Shown here piece after piece: positions 1 through 8,684 of a stretch of DNA of 64,000 bases (the first letter of the stretch is position 1; the number at the start of each line of letters is the position of its first letter). The DNA comes from JAAYYY01 sp964602995. Its GTDB lineage: Bacteria; Chloroflexota; Anaerolineae; Promineifilales; Promineifilaceae. The translations under genes were made by a program, and so were the position numbers. The stretch is taken from the NCBI GenBank assembly GCA_964602995.1, contig CAZRTM010000003.1, positions 26,481-90,480 of the forward strand, in the 5' to 3' direction. The notes under the pieces were generated by a model. It was not told the origin of the DNA. It saw nothing but the letters and a program-made list of their open reading frames with translations, and ran no database searches.

Positions 1-891
1 TATGAGAGCATCAATATGGAGAAAGCGTTCCGCGCATCGCGCTATGAAAAGGGTGAACAGGAAGAAGGGGATTACATCAACTGTCCGATGACAGAGGAAG
101 AGTACAACGCCTTCAATGATGCGCTGGTGGAGGCTGAGCAGATAACCTTGCGCGAATTTGAGCGCGAAGATGCCCATTTCTTTGAAGGCTGTCTGCCAAT
201 AGAAGTTATCGCACGGCGTAACCGTGATTCGCTGCGCTTTGGCCCGATGCGCCCCGTTGGCCTGGAAAACCCGCACACTGGCAAGCGCCCCTACGCTGTA
301 GTTCAGCTACGACAGGATAACCTGGCAGGCACACTCTACAATCTGGTGGGTTTCCAGACGAACTTAAGATGGGGCGAACAGCGGCGCATCCTGCGCATGA
401 TCCCGGGCCTGGAAGAGGCCGAATTCATGCGTTATGGCATGATGCACCGTAACACCTACATCAATGCGCCAGAGCTACTGCAACCCACCATGCAATATCG
501 CAACCGGGCCGACCTGTTCTTCGCCGGCCAGATTACGGGGGTTGAAGGTTACGTTGGCAATGCGGGTACCGGCTTGCTTGCGGGCATTAATGCAGCCCGA
601 TTCCTGCTTGGCGAGCATCCGGTGATTCTTCCGGCGACGACGATGCTGGGCGCGCTGGCCCACTATGTGACTCACGCAGAGGCGAAAAATTTCCAGCCGA
701 TGAAGGCTAACTTCGGCCTCTTGCCCATGCCCGAGCATCGAATGCACAAGAAGGAGCGCTATGAATATTACACACATCGCGCCCTGACCACATTGCGCCG
801 CTTCGCCCGTGATCGTCGCCTGGAATATGACCGGGAAGCAGCCGAGTCGGAAGCACCCGGTGCTGAAGTTGTGACGCCAGAATATGCCTGA
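1..891 (+). CDS. trmFO: TrmFO, folate-dependent tRNA (uracil-54-C5)-methyltransferase, 5' end outside window
   Basis: The reading frame is open from base 1, so this is the C-terminal ~296 residues of a longer protein; the first in-frame ATG (16) is internal. TrmFO uses methylene-tetrahydrofolate and FADH2 to make ribothymidine at position 54 of the tRNA T loop. The visible part holds the FEGCLPIEV segment with the conserved second cysteine of the family, FGPMRPVGL, and the FAD-binding C-terminal stretch FFAGQITGVEGYVGN. The protein ends in a short acidic tail. The next gene starts 12 bases downstream on the same strand. Identification is by family motifs; only the missing N-terminal FAD-binding half cannot be judged. 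Confidence 0.93.
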   Translation, partial: YESINMEKAFRASRYEKGEQEEGDYINCPMTEEEYNAFNDALVEAEQITLREFEREDAHFFEGCLPIEVIARRNRDSLRFGPMRPVGLENPHTGKRPYAVVQLRQDNLAGTLYNLVGFQTNLRWGEQRRILRMIPGLEEAEFMRYGMMHRNTYINAPELLQPTMQYRNRADLFFAGQITGVEGYVGNAGTGLLAGINAARFLLGEHPVILPATTMLGALAHYVTHAEAKNFQPMKANFGLLPMPEHRMHKKERYEYYTHRALTTLRRFARDRRLEYDREAAESEAPGAEVVTPEYA

Positions 892-903
892 GGTCGTTGC
901 CTG

Positions 904-1986
904 TTGATAAAGAACGAGAGAGAGTTCGGCCGGTGGCTGCTGCTAATGGCACTGCTGCTGGTACTCTCAGTTGCCTGCCAGGCAACCGGTTCTGGTGAAA
1001 ATGGGGCAGCGACAGAGCCAGCAGAAGAAGCAGTCACCGAACTTCCCGCTGGAACGGCGACGGTAGAAAGCGTGGCAACGCCAACTCAGGTCGAGGCGGA
1101 GGCTACTCCGGCCGTCACCAGCACAGCTTCTGTGACAGAGGAGCCGGCCACAGAACCAACAACTGCGCCCGATTCGACAAGCTTTGACGGACAGGCGGCT
1201 TTCGACTATCTGGAAGCGCAGATGGCATTCGGCCCGCGCTGGCCTGGAAGCCCCGGTCATGAGGCTGTGGGCGACTACATAGTCGAGGAGCTAGAAGCGC
1301 TTGGCTGGCGGGTTGAAGAGCAACCAATTGAGTATCAGGGGGTTCAGGGCCGCAACATCATTGCCCGGGCGAACGAAGAGCTGGAGGACGTGATTATCAT
1401 CGGCGCGCATTACGATACGCGGCGCATTGCGGACCAGACGCCGGGTGCGGCAGAAGAAGAGTTGCCGGTTCCCGGCGCGGTTGACGGGGCCAGTGGCGTT
1501 GCCGTCTTATTGGAACTGGCTCGCACGTTGGATCTGGACCAGGTGCCGCGAGAAATCTGGCTCACCTTCTTTGACCTGGAGGACAACGGTAGCGGCGGCA
1601 TTGAAGGCTGGGGCTGGATTGTCGGTTCCACTTATATGGCGCAGAATCTAGAGATAGAGCCTGAGGCAATGGTATTAGTGGATATGGTCGGCGATGCTGA
1701 TCAGCAGTTATACTACGAGGGGAATTCAGATCCTGAGCTTCGTGCAGAGCTATGGGCGATTGCTGCCGACCTGGGCTATGGCGACGTTTTTATCCCTGAA
1801 CTGCGGTACACGATGATTGACGACCATCTGCCTTTTGCGAACCAGGGGATACGGGCCGTTGATATCATCGACTTTGATTATCCCTACTGGCACACAGTAG
1901 AGGACACAGCGGATAAGGCCAGTGCAGAGAGCCTGTTGCGCGTGGGCCGGACGCTTGAAGTCTGGCTGGAAGAGAGGCTCCAATAG
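904..1986 (+). CDS. M28-family zinc peptidase or glutaminyl-cyclase-like lipoprotein
   Basis: A 360-residue secreted enzyme. The N-terminus is a lipoprotein signal (charged start, hydrophobic run, then LSVAC), followed by a Thr/Pro/Glu-rich linker to about residue 95. The catalytic domain has the metal-binding pattern of the M28/aminopeptidase-Y fold: GAHYDTR (His, Asp), VDGASGVAV (Asp), DLEDNG (acidic pair), DMVGD and a late WHTVEDT histidine. The DMVGD, DDHLPF and WHT elements also occur in bacterial glutaminyl cyclases, so either an aminopeptidase or a cyclase is possible. The start is a TTG with GAGGT about ten bases upstream; no better in-frame start keeps the signal peptide. It probably acts on peptides outside the membrane. 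Confidence 0.8.
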   Translation: MIKNEREFGRWLLLMALLLVLSVACQATGSGENGAATEPAEEAVTELPAGTATVESVATPTQVEAEATPAVTSTASVTEEPATEPTTAPDSTSFDGQAAFDYLEAQMAFGPRWPGSPGHEAVGDYIVEELEALGWRVEEQPIEYQGVQGRNIIARANEELEDVIIIGAHYDTRRIADQTPGAAEEELPVPGAVDGASGVAVLLELARTLDLDQVPREIWLTFFDLEDNGSGGIEGWGWIVGSTYMAQNLEIEPEAMVLVDMVGDADQQLYYEGNSDPELRAELWAIAADLGYGDVFIPELRYTMIDDHLPFANQGIRAVDIIDFDYPYWHTVEDTADKASAESLLRVGRTLEVWLEERLQ

Positions 1987-2007
1987 ATAGGTTAAACGGA
2001 GGAGACT

Positions 2008-3336
2008 ATTTCAAACCATAACGATTTATTTCCAACGGCCCATCCCGAGGAGAAGGCATTTCTGATTGGGACGGAGCTAAAATCTGGGCGGCCTCTGCTG
2101 CCTGTGGAAGAAAGCCTGGACGAGCTGGAGAGACTGGCTGAGACAGCCGGTCTGGAGGTGGTTGGTCGCACCTGGCAACGTTTTGACCATCCTGATTCGG
2201 CTACATATATCGGCTCTGGTAAGGTGGAAGAAGTTCATACGCTGATGAAAGAAAAGGGGTGTGATGTAGCCCTTTTCGATGATGAGCTGTCGCCACGCCA
2301 CCAACGCGAGCTGGAGAAGGCCTTTGGCGAGGAAATTAAGGTCATAGACCGCACGGCGCTCATTCTGGACATTTTCGCCCAACACGCGATGACGGCAGAA
2401 GGTCAGTTGCAGGTGGAGCTGGCGCAGTTGGAATACCGGTTGCCGCGGCTCACGCGCATGTGGACCCACCTTGCGCGTCAGGCCGGTGGTCGCGCCGGTG
2501 GCGCCGGCGGCGGGGTGGGCGTGCGTGGTCCCGGTGAAAAGCAGTTGGAAATGGACCGCCGTGAGATTGGACGGCGTATTACGGCCATCAAAGAAGAGCT
2601 AGAAAAAGTGCGGCAGCGGCGCGAGCAGCACCGCGCCAAGCGGCAACAAACGGCGCTGCCTGTGATTGCGATCGTGGGATATACCAACGCCGGCAAGTCA
2701 ACGCTGCTTAACCGTCTGAGTGGCTCTGACGTTGTTTCAGCCGACATGCTGTTTGCAACGTTAGATCCCACCACACGGCGGGTGAAACTGCCATCGGGCC
2801 GCGAAGCGCTGTTCACCGATACTGTTGGATTCATCCAGAAGCTGCCGGCGCAGATTGTGGCTGCCTTCCGCGCCACGCTGGAAGAAATTGCCGAGGCTGA
2901 TATGATTCTGCACGTGGTAGATGCCGCACACCGCAATGCCAAAGCGCAGATTGAATCGGTAGAGGATACGCTGGCCGAGTTGGAGGTGGACCATCTGCCA
3001 ACGGTTATGGCTCTTAACAAGGTAGACCAACTAGCGGACGATGTTGATGTGCTGGAGCTTTTGGACGTTGCCCATAGTGCTGTTCCGATTTCGGCGCTGA
3101 AGGGGTATAATATCGAAACATTGCTCCTGGCAGTTGAAGCCGTCATGGAGCGCTACCTGAAATCGATACGGGTCTTTCTCCCCTATGAGCGCGGCGACTT
3201 GATGTCCCTCTTCTACGAGAGAGGTCAGGTCGTGGAGGATTCGCATACACCGGATGGCGTCTCATTATGGGGCCAGGTGCCAGAGAGGCTTATCCCCTAC
3301 TTTTCAGGCTTTATTGTCGACGAGGAAGAAGTATAG
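2008..3336 (+). CDS. hflX: GTPase HflX, probable ATT start
   Basis: HflX is a ribosome-binding GTPase that splits stalled or heat-damaged ribosomes. The G domain is complete: GYTNAGKSTLLN (P loop), DPTTRR, DTVGFI, NKVD and SALKG. The glycine-rich GRAGGAGGGVGVRGPGE linker precedes it. The first ATG/GTG/TTG in frame is GTG at 2104, but the frame is open upstream to a stop at 1993 and encodes the family-typical KAFLIGTEL segment. A GGAGG at 1998-2002 lies five bases before an ATT at 2008, giving a natural N-terminus MSNHNDLFPT and 442 residues. I therefore place the start at ATT 2008. A sequencing error changing ATG to ATT is the alternative. The HflX assignment itself is firm. Confidence 0.88.
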   Translation: MSNHNDLFPTAHPEEKAFLIGTELKSGRPLLPVEESLDELERLAETAGLEVVGRTWQRFDHPDSATYIGSGKVEEVHTLMKEKGCDVALFDDELSPRHQRELEKAFGEEIKVIDRTALILDIFAQHAMTAEGQLQVELAQLEYRLPRLTRMWTHLARQAGGRAGGAGGGVGVRGPGEKQLEMDRREIGRRITAIKEELEKVRQRREQHRAKRQQTALPVIAIVGYTNAGKSTLLNRLSGSDVVSADMLFATLDPTTRRVKLPSGREALFTDTVGFIQKLPAQIVAAFRATLEEIAEADMILHVVDAAHRNAKAQIESVEDTLAELEVDHLPTVMALNKVDQLADDVDVLELLDVAHSAVPISALKGYNIETLLLAVEAVMERYLKSIRVFLPYERGDLMSLFYERGQVVEDSHTPDGVSLWGQVPERLIPYFSGFIVDEEEV

Positions 3337-3354
3337 CCAGCCGCAGGAACGTAC

Positions 3355-3576
3355 ATGGAGCAACGGATCAATGAACTGGTTGAGCGCATCAATGCTTTTA
3401 TGATGCAACGGCCCGGTGTTCTACCTCTCGTAGGACTCGGGCTTATTGTCATTAACTTGTTACTACAGCTCTATCCAGGACCGGATAGCTGGATAGCGGC
3501 AAGCAACCTGTTCTTACATCTGGGGCTGATCATTAGTGTAATCGGCCTGCTGCTGGTCAACGTTTACCGCCACTGA
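3355..3576 (+). CDS. Small two-helix membrane protein
   Basis: A 73-residue protein with a charged amphipathic N-terminus and two hydrophobic segments, at about residues 20-40 and 50-70, ending VNVYRH. I do not recognise a family with known function. It follows hflX by 18 bases and precedes the M20 peptidase by 10 bases, so it is probably cotranscribed with both. The AGGA upstream of ATG 3355 supports the start. Codon use and placement between two clear genes argue that it is real. Confidence 0.6.
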   Translation: MEQRINELVERINAFMMQRPGVLPLVGLGLIVINLLLQLYPGPDSWIAASNLFLHLGLIISVIGLLLVNVYRH

Positions 3577-3586
3577 TAAACCTGAT

Positions 3587-4741
3587 ATGAATCGAGTGCA
3601 GCAAATTGCCCGGCGCCAGCCTGTGCAGGAGGCGCTGGCCTGTTTATATGACCGGCTGGACGAAATCATCGAACTGACGATCTCAATCCAGCAAATCCCG
3701 GCGCCGACGTTTAACGAGGCGCGACGAGCAGCATTCGTGCGCGCATGCTTCACCGAGCTGGGCCTGGAGGATGTTTATCAAGATGCCCTCGACAATGTGT
3801 ATGGGCGGCTGAAGGGCAAACAGGAAAGGGATCCAGTGGTGGTCACGGCCCACCTTGATACCGTTTTCGACGAAGAGACAGACCTGACTGTCAGGCGCAA
3901 CGGCTCGCAGATTGAGGGGCCGGGCATTGCCGATAATTCTATGGGCGTCGGCGCCCTGCTGACATTGGCTCAGATTGTGCGTGATCTGGATATGGAGCTG
4001 GCCAAGGATATCTGGTTTGTGGCCAACGTTGGCGAGGAGGGTCTGGGCGACCTTCGTGGCATCCGCGCCGTTGTAGACCGTATAGGTGAGCGGGGCAGTT
4101 ACATCGTTCTCGAAGGCGGTCTGTTCGGCTATATCTGCCACCAGGCGATTGGGGTGCGCCGCTACCGGATTGAAGTATCGACGCCAGGTGGGCATTCCTG
4201 GGGGGCGTATGGCATGCCCAGCGCCATTCATGTGTTGGGGCATCTCATCGCCGGTATTGACCGGTTGAATGTTCCTGAATCACCGAAAACGACCTATAAC
4301 GTAGGGGTGATTGAAGGCGGTACGACCATCAACGCCATTGCACGGCGCGCAAGTATGTTGCTAGACTTGCGCTCAGAGGAGGAGGGCGCCTTGCAGGCGT
4401 TGGTGGCGGAGGTTGAGAAGCTGGTGGAGCGCATTGGTAGCCAGCACGAAGTGGATATTCGCATAGAACTGATTGGCGACCGGCCAGCAGGACAGTTGCC
4501 AGCACACGCTCCCCTTGTGTACTGGTCTCTCGCTGCCCTGAAGGCAGTTGGTTTCGACGGCGCGGAGTTTACAATGGGCAGCACCGATGCCAACATTCCA
4601 CTGAGCCGGGGCCTACCCGCAGTCTGCCTGGGTATCACCCGATCTGGCAATACGCACCGGCCGGATGAATATATGGAGGTAGATGCCATCCCACAGGGGA
4701 TAGGCCAGGCGCTCCTTGTGGTGCTGGCGGCTGCGTCATAG
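3587..4741 (+). CDS. M20-family metallopeptidase
   Basis: A 384-residue cytoplasmic zinc peptidase or amidohydrolase of the ArgE/DapE/CPG2 class. The metal and catalytic residues are visible in order: TAHLDTVF (His, Asp), DNSMGVGAL (bridging Asp), VGEEGLGD (Glu pair), VLEGG, and a C-terminal GNTHRPDEY histidine. The HSWG-containing middle section corresponds to the dimerisation (lid) domain. There is no signal peptide. The substrate cannot be told from sequence; peptides or N-acyl amino acids are likely. The start ATG lacks a clear Shine-Dalgarno site, which fits translational coupling to the small gene ending 10 bases upstream. Confidence 0.85.
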   Translation: MNRVQQIARRQPVQEALACLYDRLDEIIELTISIQQIPAPTFNEARRAAFVRACFTELGLEDVYQDALDNVYGRLKGKQERDPVVVTAHLDTVFDEETDLTVRRNGSQIEGPGIADNSMGVGALLTLAQIVRDLDMELAKDIWFVANVGEEGLGDLRGIRAVVDRIGERGSYIVLEGGLFGYICHQAIGVRRYRIEVSTPGGHSWGAYGMPSAIHVLGHLIAGIDRLNVPESPKTTYNVGVIEGGTTINAIARRASMLLDLRSEEEGALQALVAEVEKLVERIGSQHEVDIRIELIGDRPAGQLPAHAPLVYWSLAALKAVGFDGAEFTMGSTDANIPLSRGLPAVCLGITRSGNTHRPDEYMEVDAIPQGIGQALLVVLAAAS

Positions 4742-4839
4742 GGATGGGAGTTTTTCACTATTTATTCATGTTCCGGAACTGGGTAGGCTAGGAACTGTGC
4801 TGGTGCGCTTACTTCCTGGTTGTTTACCAGAGGTAAGTC

Positions 4840-7353
4840 GTGGTGATGGTGGCAAAGTGGCGTGGAGGTTTTTCCGAAGTGGATCACGTTCCCAAGGGCA
4901 AGCATACGGAACTGTTCGGGATTAGAAGTGCTACTGACCTAACCCGGGCAGCTACAAACGTCGATTTTGAGGTTGTTCCCCGCCACAAGAGTGGCTCAGA
5001 GGATGGCAATTCGCCCGTATGGCGCGTCAGATTTACCCCTGCCACGGATTCCAACAGCGAGTTTGGGCTGGAGATCCATGATGAGGTAATTCTGGGCCGC
5101 CAGCCGCTCACCAGTGACCGGGACAAGCTGGTCGATTTGACCCGTAACGACGCCGAGAAATTAGGGGTCTCGCGCCGTCACCTGATGTTGCGCCCGACCA
5201 CAACCAACCTCTTTGTGGTTGACCTGGGTAGCACCAACGGTACTTTTCGCAATGGGCAGTCTATAGGCAGCCACACGCCTTACACTCTGGTGGATGGAGA
5301 TGTGCTCACCCTGGGCAAACTCCCGCTGCTGGTCGAGATCATCGAGCGGCCCTCGCTATCCTCAAACGGTGCTGCCAATGAACCTGACCTTACGAGCGCC
5401 CTGGTGCAGATTGCCAAGGCAATTACCTCGCAACTTAACCTGGATGAGGCTTTGAACCAGGTGGCGGAAACGGCGAGAGCGTTGACCTCAGCGGGAGAAA
5501 CCGGCATCTGGCTGGTTGACGAGTTCAGTGGGGAGTTATTGTTAGAAGCGCAACGAGGTATTGGCGACGAGAAGCTGCGCCGGATGCGCCTGCCGACAGA
5601 TCGTGACACGTTGGTAGGGGAGGTGCTGCGCACAACAAAACCGGTGCGTACCAGCCGCCGTCCTGGTGGGGACGAAATCAAGGTGAAAACCGGTTACCTG
5701 GTAGAGGCGCTGGTCTACGTGCCAATTACGCTTGGTGGCGTTACTTTCGGCGTGCTTTCGGCCGTTCACCGCGAGGCAGGGAAGAAGTTCACGTGGCGGG
5801 ATGAGCGACTGTTAGAGGCGATTGCCGATTTCGCTGCCATCGCCATTCAGAATGCCCGGCTTTACCATCGCACTGATGAGGCGCTGGAGCGGCGGTTGAA
5901 AGAGCTGGCAGCCCTGAATCAGCTCAGCTTCACGCTCTCCTCCTCGCTGGACCTCAATCAGGTTTATGAGGTGCTGGTGGAGCAGGTAAATCAGCACTGG
6001 CCTGTGGAGGCTGTGCAGCTCTATTTGCTGGATGAAGAACGGGGAGCATTGCGGCGTCATACCCCCGCCGGCCTCGAAGCAGAAGCCTATTTTTCACAGG
6101 AGTGCGGGCTGGTCGGCGCTGTGTCGCGCAGCGGTAAATTCCTGGTGTCCAATGATCTGCAAAACGAACGGGAGCTGGCGCCTGAGATTGACGCTGTGGG
6201 CGTGGCTGAGCCTCGTTCCATGATCTGCGCTCCGTTGCGCGTGCAAAGCCGGGTTGTGGGTGTGCTGGCTCTGCTGAATAAGATTGATGGGCCGTTCACC
6301 GAAGAGGATGTCATTCGCTTGCGCGCGTTTACCAACCCAGTTGCCACGGCCGTAGAGAATGCGCGCCTTTATGCGCAATCTGAGGGGCGGAGACGCGCCA
6401 TACAGGCCACGGCGGAGATCTTGCCACAACCGCTGCTGATTCTGGATGAAAATGGACGGCTGCTGATTGCCAACCAGGCCGCGCAGGAGATATTGCAGAC
6501 CAATATGTCGGCCCTATTCGACGGCATCAGCCGGGGCCTTGGGCGCACCATCGAGGTACACATCGACAACACAACCTTTCTCTCGACCAGTGAGCATATT
6601 GAAGGCGTTGGTACCATTACGGTGATGCAGGATATCACATACGTGAAACAGTTGGAGGCGGACCGTTCTGACTTCATGCATGCGCTCTCCCACGACATGC
6701 GCAACCCACTGACCTCTATTATTGGCTACACTCAGGTAATGGATCGCACCTTGCCACCGAATGAGGAATACCGCAGTTACCTGGGCCGCATTCGCATGTC
6801 CGCCCACCGGATGTTAGAGATGGTGAATCAGCTTCTGCAAACGGTTGACTCGGATACGGTGGAAAAGTTAGAGCGCCAACCTACAGACCTGGCGGCTATA
6901 GTGTCTGGAGTGATTCAGGATGTAGAAGGGATTGCGTTGGGTAAAGAGGTGAGGGTGAAGTACCGGCAGGAAGGCGAACCGTATCCCGTGCTGGTTGATG
7001 AGACCCGCCTTTACCACGCGATTCTTAACCTCGTGGAGAACGCTGTGAAATATTCACCTGAGCAATCGGAAATTTGCATTAGCCTGACGTTCAGTGATGA
7101 AGAAACGGTGTTTCGCGTGGCCGATGAGGGGCCAGGCATCCCACAAGACGAGATTGATTTCATCTTCGAGAAATATTACCGTGGCTCGACCAATCAGCCG
7201 GGGAACGGCGTGGGCTTATCGGTGGTGCGTTCCGTTGCCAATGCCCACGCCGGATCGGTGTCGGCTGCCAATGGAGAGGAGGGGGGCGCGGTCTTTACGT
7301 TGATTCTACCGCCGAGCGCCCGCCTGCCAGTTTCTGTCCCGCGCTTTAGCTGA
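4840..7353 (+). CDS. Soluble sensor histidine kinase, FHA-GAF-GAF-PAS-HisKA-HATPase
   Basis: An 837-residue kinase without membrane segments. In order: an FHA domain at about 85-165 (SRRHL, GSTNGTFRNG, phosphothreonine-binding signature), GAF domain 1 at ~185-335, GAF domain 2 at ~360-510, a short PAS-like region at ~525-600, HisKA with the phosphoacceptor in SHDMRNPL (His618), then HATPase with NLVENAVKYSP, ADEGPGIP and GNGVGLSVV. An FHA module fused to a histidine kinase links Ser/Thr phosphorylation to two-component signalling. No response regulator lies next to it; the nearest receiver is the lone protein at 42873-43244. GTG 4840 or ATG 4846 may be the start. The stop overlaps the end of convergent hemL by 8 bases. 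Confidence 0.9.
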   Translation: MVMVAKWRGGFSEVDHVPKGKHTELFGIRSATDLTRAATNVDFEVVPRHKSGSEDGNSPVWRVRFTPATDSNSEFGLEIHDEVILGRQPLTSDRDKLVDLTRNDAEKLGVSRRHLMLRPTTTNLFVVDLGSTNGTFRNGQSIGSHTPYTLVDGDVLTLGKLPLLVEIIERPSLSSNGAANEPDLTSALVQIAKAITSQLNLDEALNQVAETARALTSAGETGIWLVDEFSGELLLEAQRGIGDEKLRRMRLPTDRDTLVGEVLRTTKPVRTSRRPGGDEIKVKTGYLVEALVYVPITLGGVTFGVLSAVHREAGKKFTWRDERLLEAIADFAAIAIQNARLYHRTDEALERRLKELAALNQLSFTLSSSLDLNQVYEVLVEQVNQHWPVEAVQLYLLDEERGALRRHTPAGLEAEAYFSQECGLVGAVSRSGKFLVSNDLQNERELAPEIDAVGVAEPRSMICAPLRVQSRVVGVLALLNKIDGPFTEEDVIRLRAFTNPVATAVENARLYAQSEGRRRAIQATAEILPQPLLILDENGRLLIANQAAQEILQTNMSALFDGISRGLGRTIEVHIDNTTFLSTSEHIEGVGTITVMQDITYVKQLEADRSDFMHALSHDMRNPLTSIIGYTQVMDRTLPPNEEYRSYLGRIRMSAHRMLEMVNQLLQTVDSDTVEKLERQPTDLAAIVSGVIQDVEGIALGKEVRVKYRQEGEPYPVLVDETRLYHAILNLVENAVKYSPEQSEICISLTFSDEETVFRVADEGPGIPQDEIDFIFEKYYRGSTNQPGNGVGLSVVRSVANAHAGSVSAANGEEGGAVFTLILPPSARLPVSVPRFS

Positions 7354-8635
7354 GCGCGCGGAAAGCCTTTTCTGCTGCCCGGATCGTAGTCTCGACTTCT
7401 GCTTCGCCGTGCGCGGCCGAGACAAAGCCGGCCTCAAACTGTGAGGGCGCCAGATATATCCCTTCTTCGAGCATCATCTGGAAGTAGCGTTTGAAATGGT
7501 CGGTGTTGGCCTGGCTGGCATCCTGCCAGTTGGTGACTGGCTTCTCGCTGAAGAAAAGGCCAAACATGGTGCCAACACGACAGCTACTGGCCGGAGCAGC
7601 AGCCTTCTGAGCTGCCTGTTGCAGACCCTGCACCAATGTCTCGGCAGTTGCTTCCATCTGCTGCCACACCGTTGGGTCCTGAATGGCCTTCAATGTTTCG
7701 ATACCGGCGGTCATAGCCAACGGATTGCCGGAAAGGGTGCCCGCCTGGTACATGGGACCCGACGGCGCCACCATCTCCATAATCTCACGCCGCCCGCCGT
7801 AGGCTCCGACAGGGAGTCCGCCGCCAATTACTTTGCCCAGCGTGGTCAGATCAGGCTGTACGTTATAGAGGGCTTGTGCGCCGCCCGGATGCACGCGAAA
7901 GCCAGTCATCACTTCGTCGAACAGCAGCAACGCACCATCAGCCGCCGTAATGTCGCGTAGACCCTGGAGGAAGCCGTCCTGCGGTGGGACAAGGCCCATA
8001 TTGCCCGCAACCGGTTCTAAGATTACCGCTGCAATCTCGCCCGGGAATTGCTCAAAAAGGGCCTCGACGGCGTTGAGGTCATTGTAGGGAGCAGCCAGTG
8101 TATTGGCTGTGGTCGAAGCAGGGACGCCGGGGGAGTCGGGCAGCCCCAGGGTGGCCACACCAGAGCCGGCCTGAACCAGCAGCATATCGCTGTGGCCATG
8201 ATAGTTGCCCTGAAATTTGATGATCTTGTCGCGACCGGTGAAGGCGCGTGCCAGGCGCAGCGCGCTCATCGTCGCTTCCGTTCCCGAGTTGACAAAGCGG
8301 AGCATCTCAAGATTGGGCATAAAGGATTGCACCAACTCCGCCAGTTCTACTTCCAGGGGGCTGGGGGCGCCGAAGCTGGTCCCACGAGCGGCTGCCTTGT
8401 TGAGGGCGCCAATGACGCGCGGGTCGGCGTGGCCCAAGATGAGCGGCCCCCAGGAGAGGACGTAATCAATGTAGCGGTTGCCATCGACGTCGTAGAGATA
8501 GGCGCCGGCTCCCTTTTCGATGAAGGGCGGTTGCCCACCAACGGCGCGGAAGGCGCGCACCGGCGAACTGACCCCGCCAGGCATCAGCTCCTGTGCCCGT
8601 TCGTATAGCGATATAGAGTTCTTTAGCTCAGGCAT
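7346..8635 (-). CDS. hemL: Glutamate-1-semialdehyde 2,1-aminomutase
   Basis: Converts glutamate-1-semialdehyde to 5-aminolevulinate with PLP, the last step of the C5 route. The 429-residue protein shows ARGTSFGAPSPLEVELAE near the N-terminus, the PLP-binding lysine in GKVIGGGLPVGAYGG and the GFRVHPGGAQ segment. I start it at ATG 8635 because GGAG lies six bases upstream; the TTG at 8647 overlaps that site. It is the last gene of the minus-strand hem cluster, separated from hemH by about 50 bases, and converges on the histidine kinase gene. Its partner HemA is encoded in the same cluster at 14345-15631. Confidence 0.95.
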   Translation of the reverse strand: MPELKNSISLYERAQELMPGGVSSPVRAFRAVGGQPPFIEKGAGAYLYDVDGNRYIDYVLSWGPLILGHADPRVIGALNKAAARGTSFGAPSPLEVELAELVQSFMPNLEMLRFVNSGTEATMSALRLARAFTGRDKIIKFQGNYHGHSDMLLVQAGSGVATLGLPDSPGVPASTTANTLAAPYNDLNAVEALFEQFPGEIAAVILEPVAGNMGLVPPQDGFLQGLRDITAADGALLLFDEVMTGFRVHPGGAQALYNVQPDLTTLGKVIGGGLPVGAYGGRREIMEMVAPSGPMYQAGTLSGNPLAMTAGIETLKAIQDPTVWQQMEATAETLVQGLQQAAQKAAAPASSCRVGTMFGLFFSEKPVTNWQDASQANTDHFKRYFQMMLEEGIYLAPSQFEAGFVSAAHGEAEVETTIRAAEKAFRALS

Positions 8636-8684
8636 CGTTTTCTCCAAAGGCGTGGTTTAGCAGTTGTTGGGGTGGAGCGAGGAA

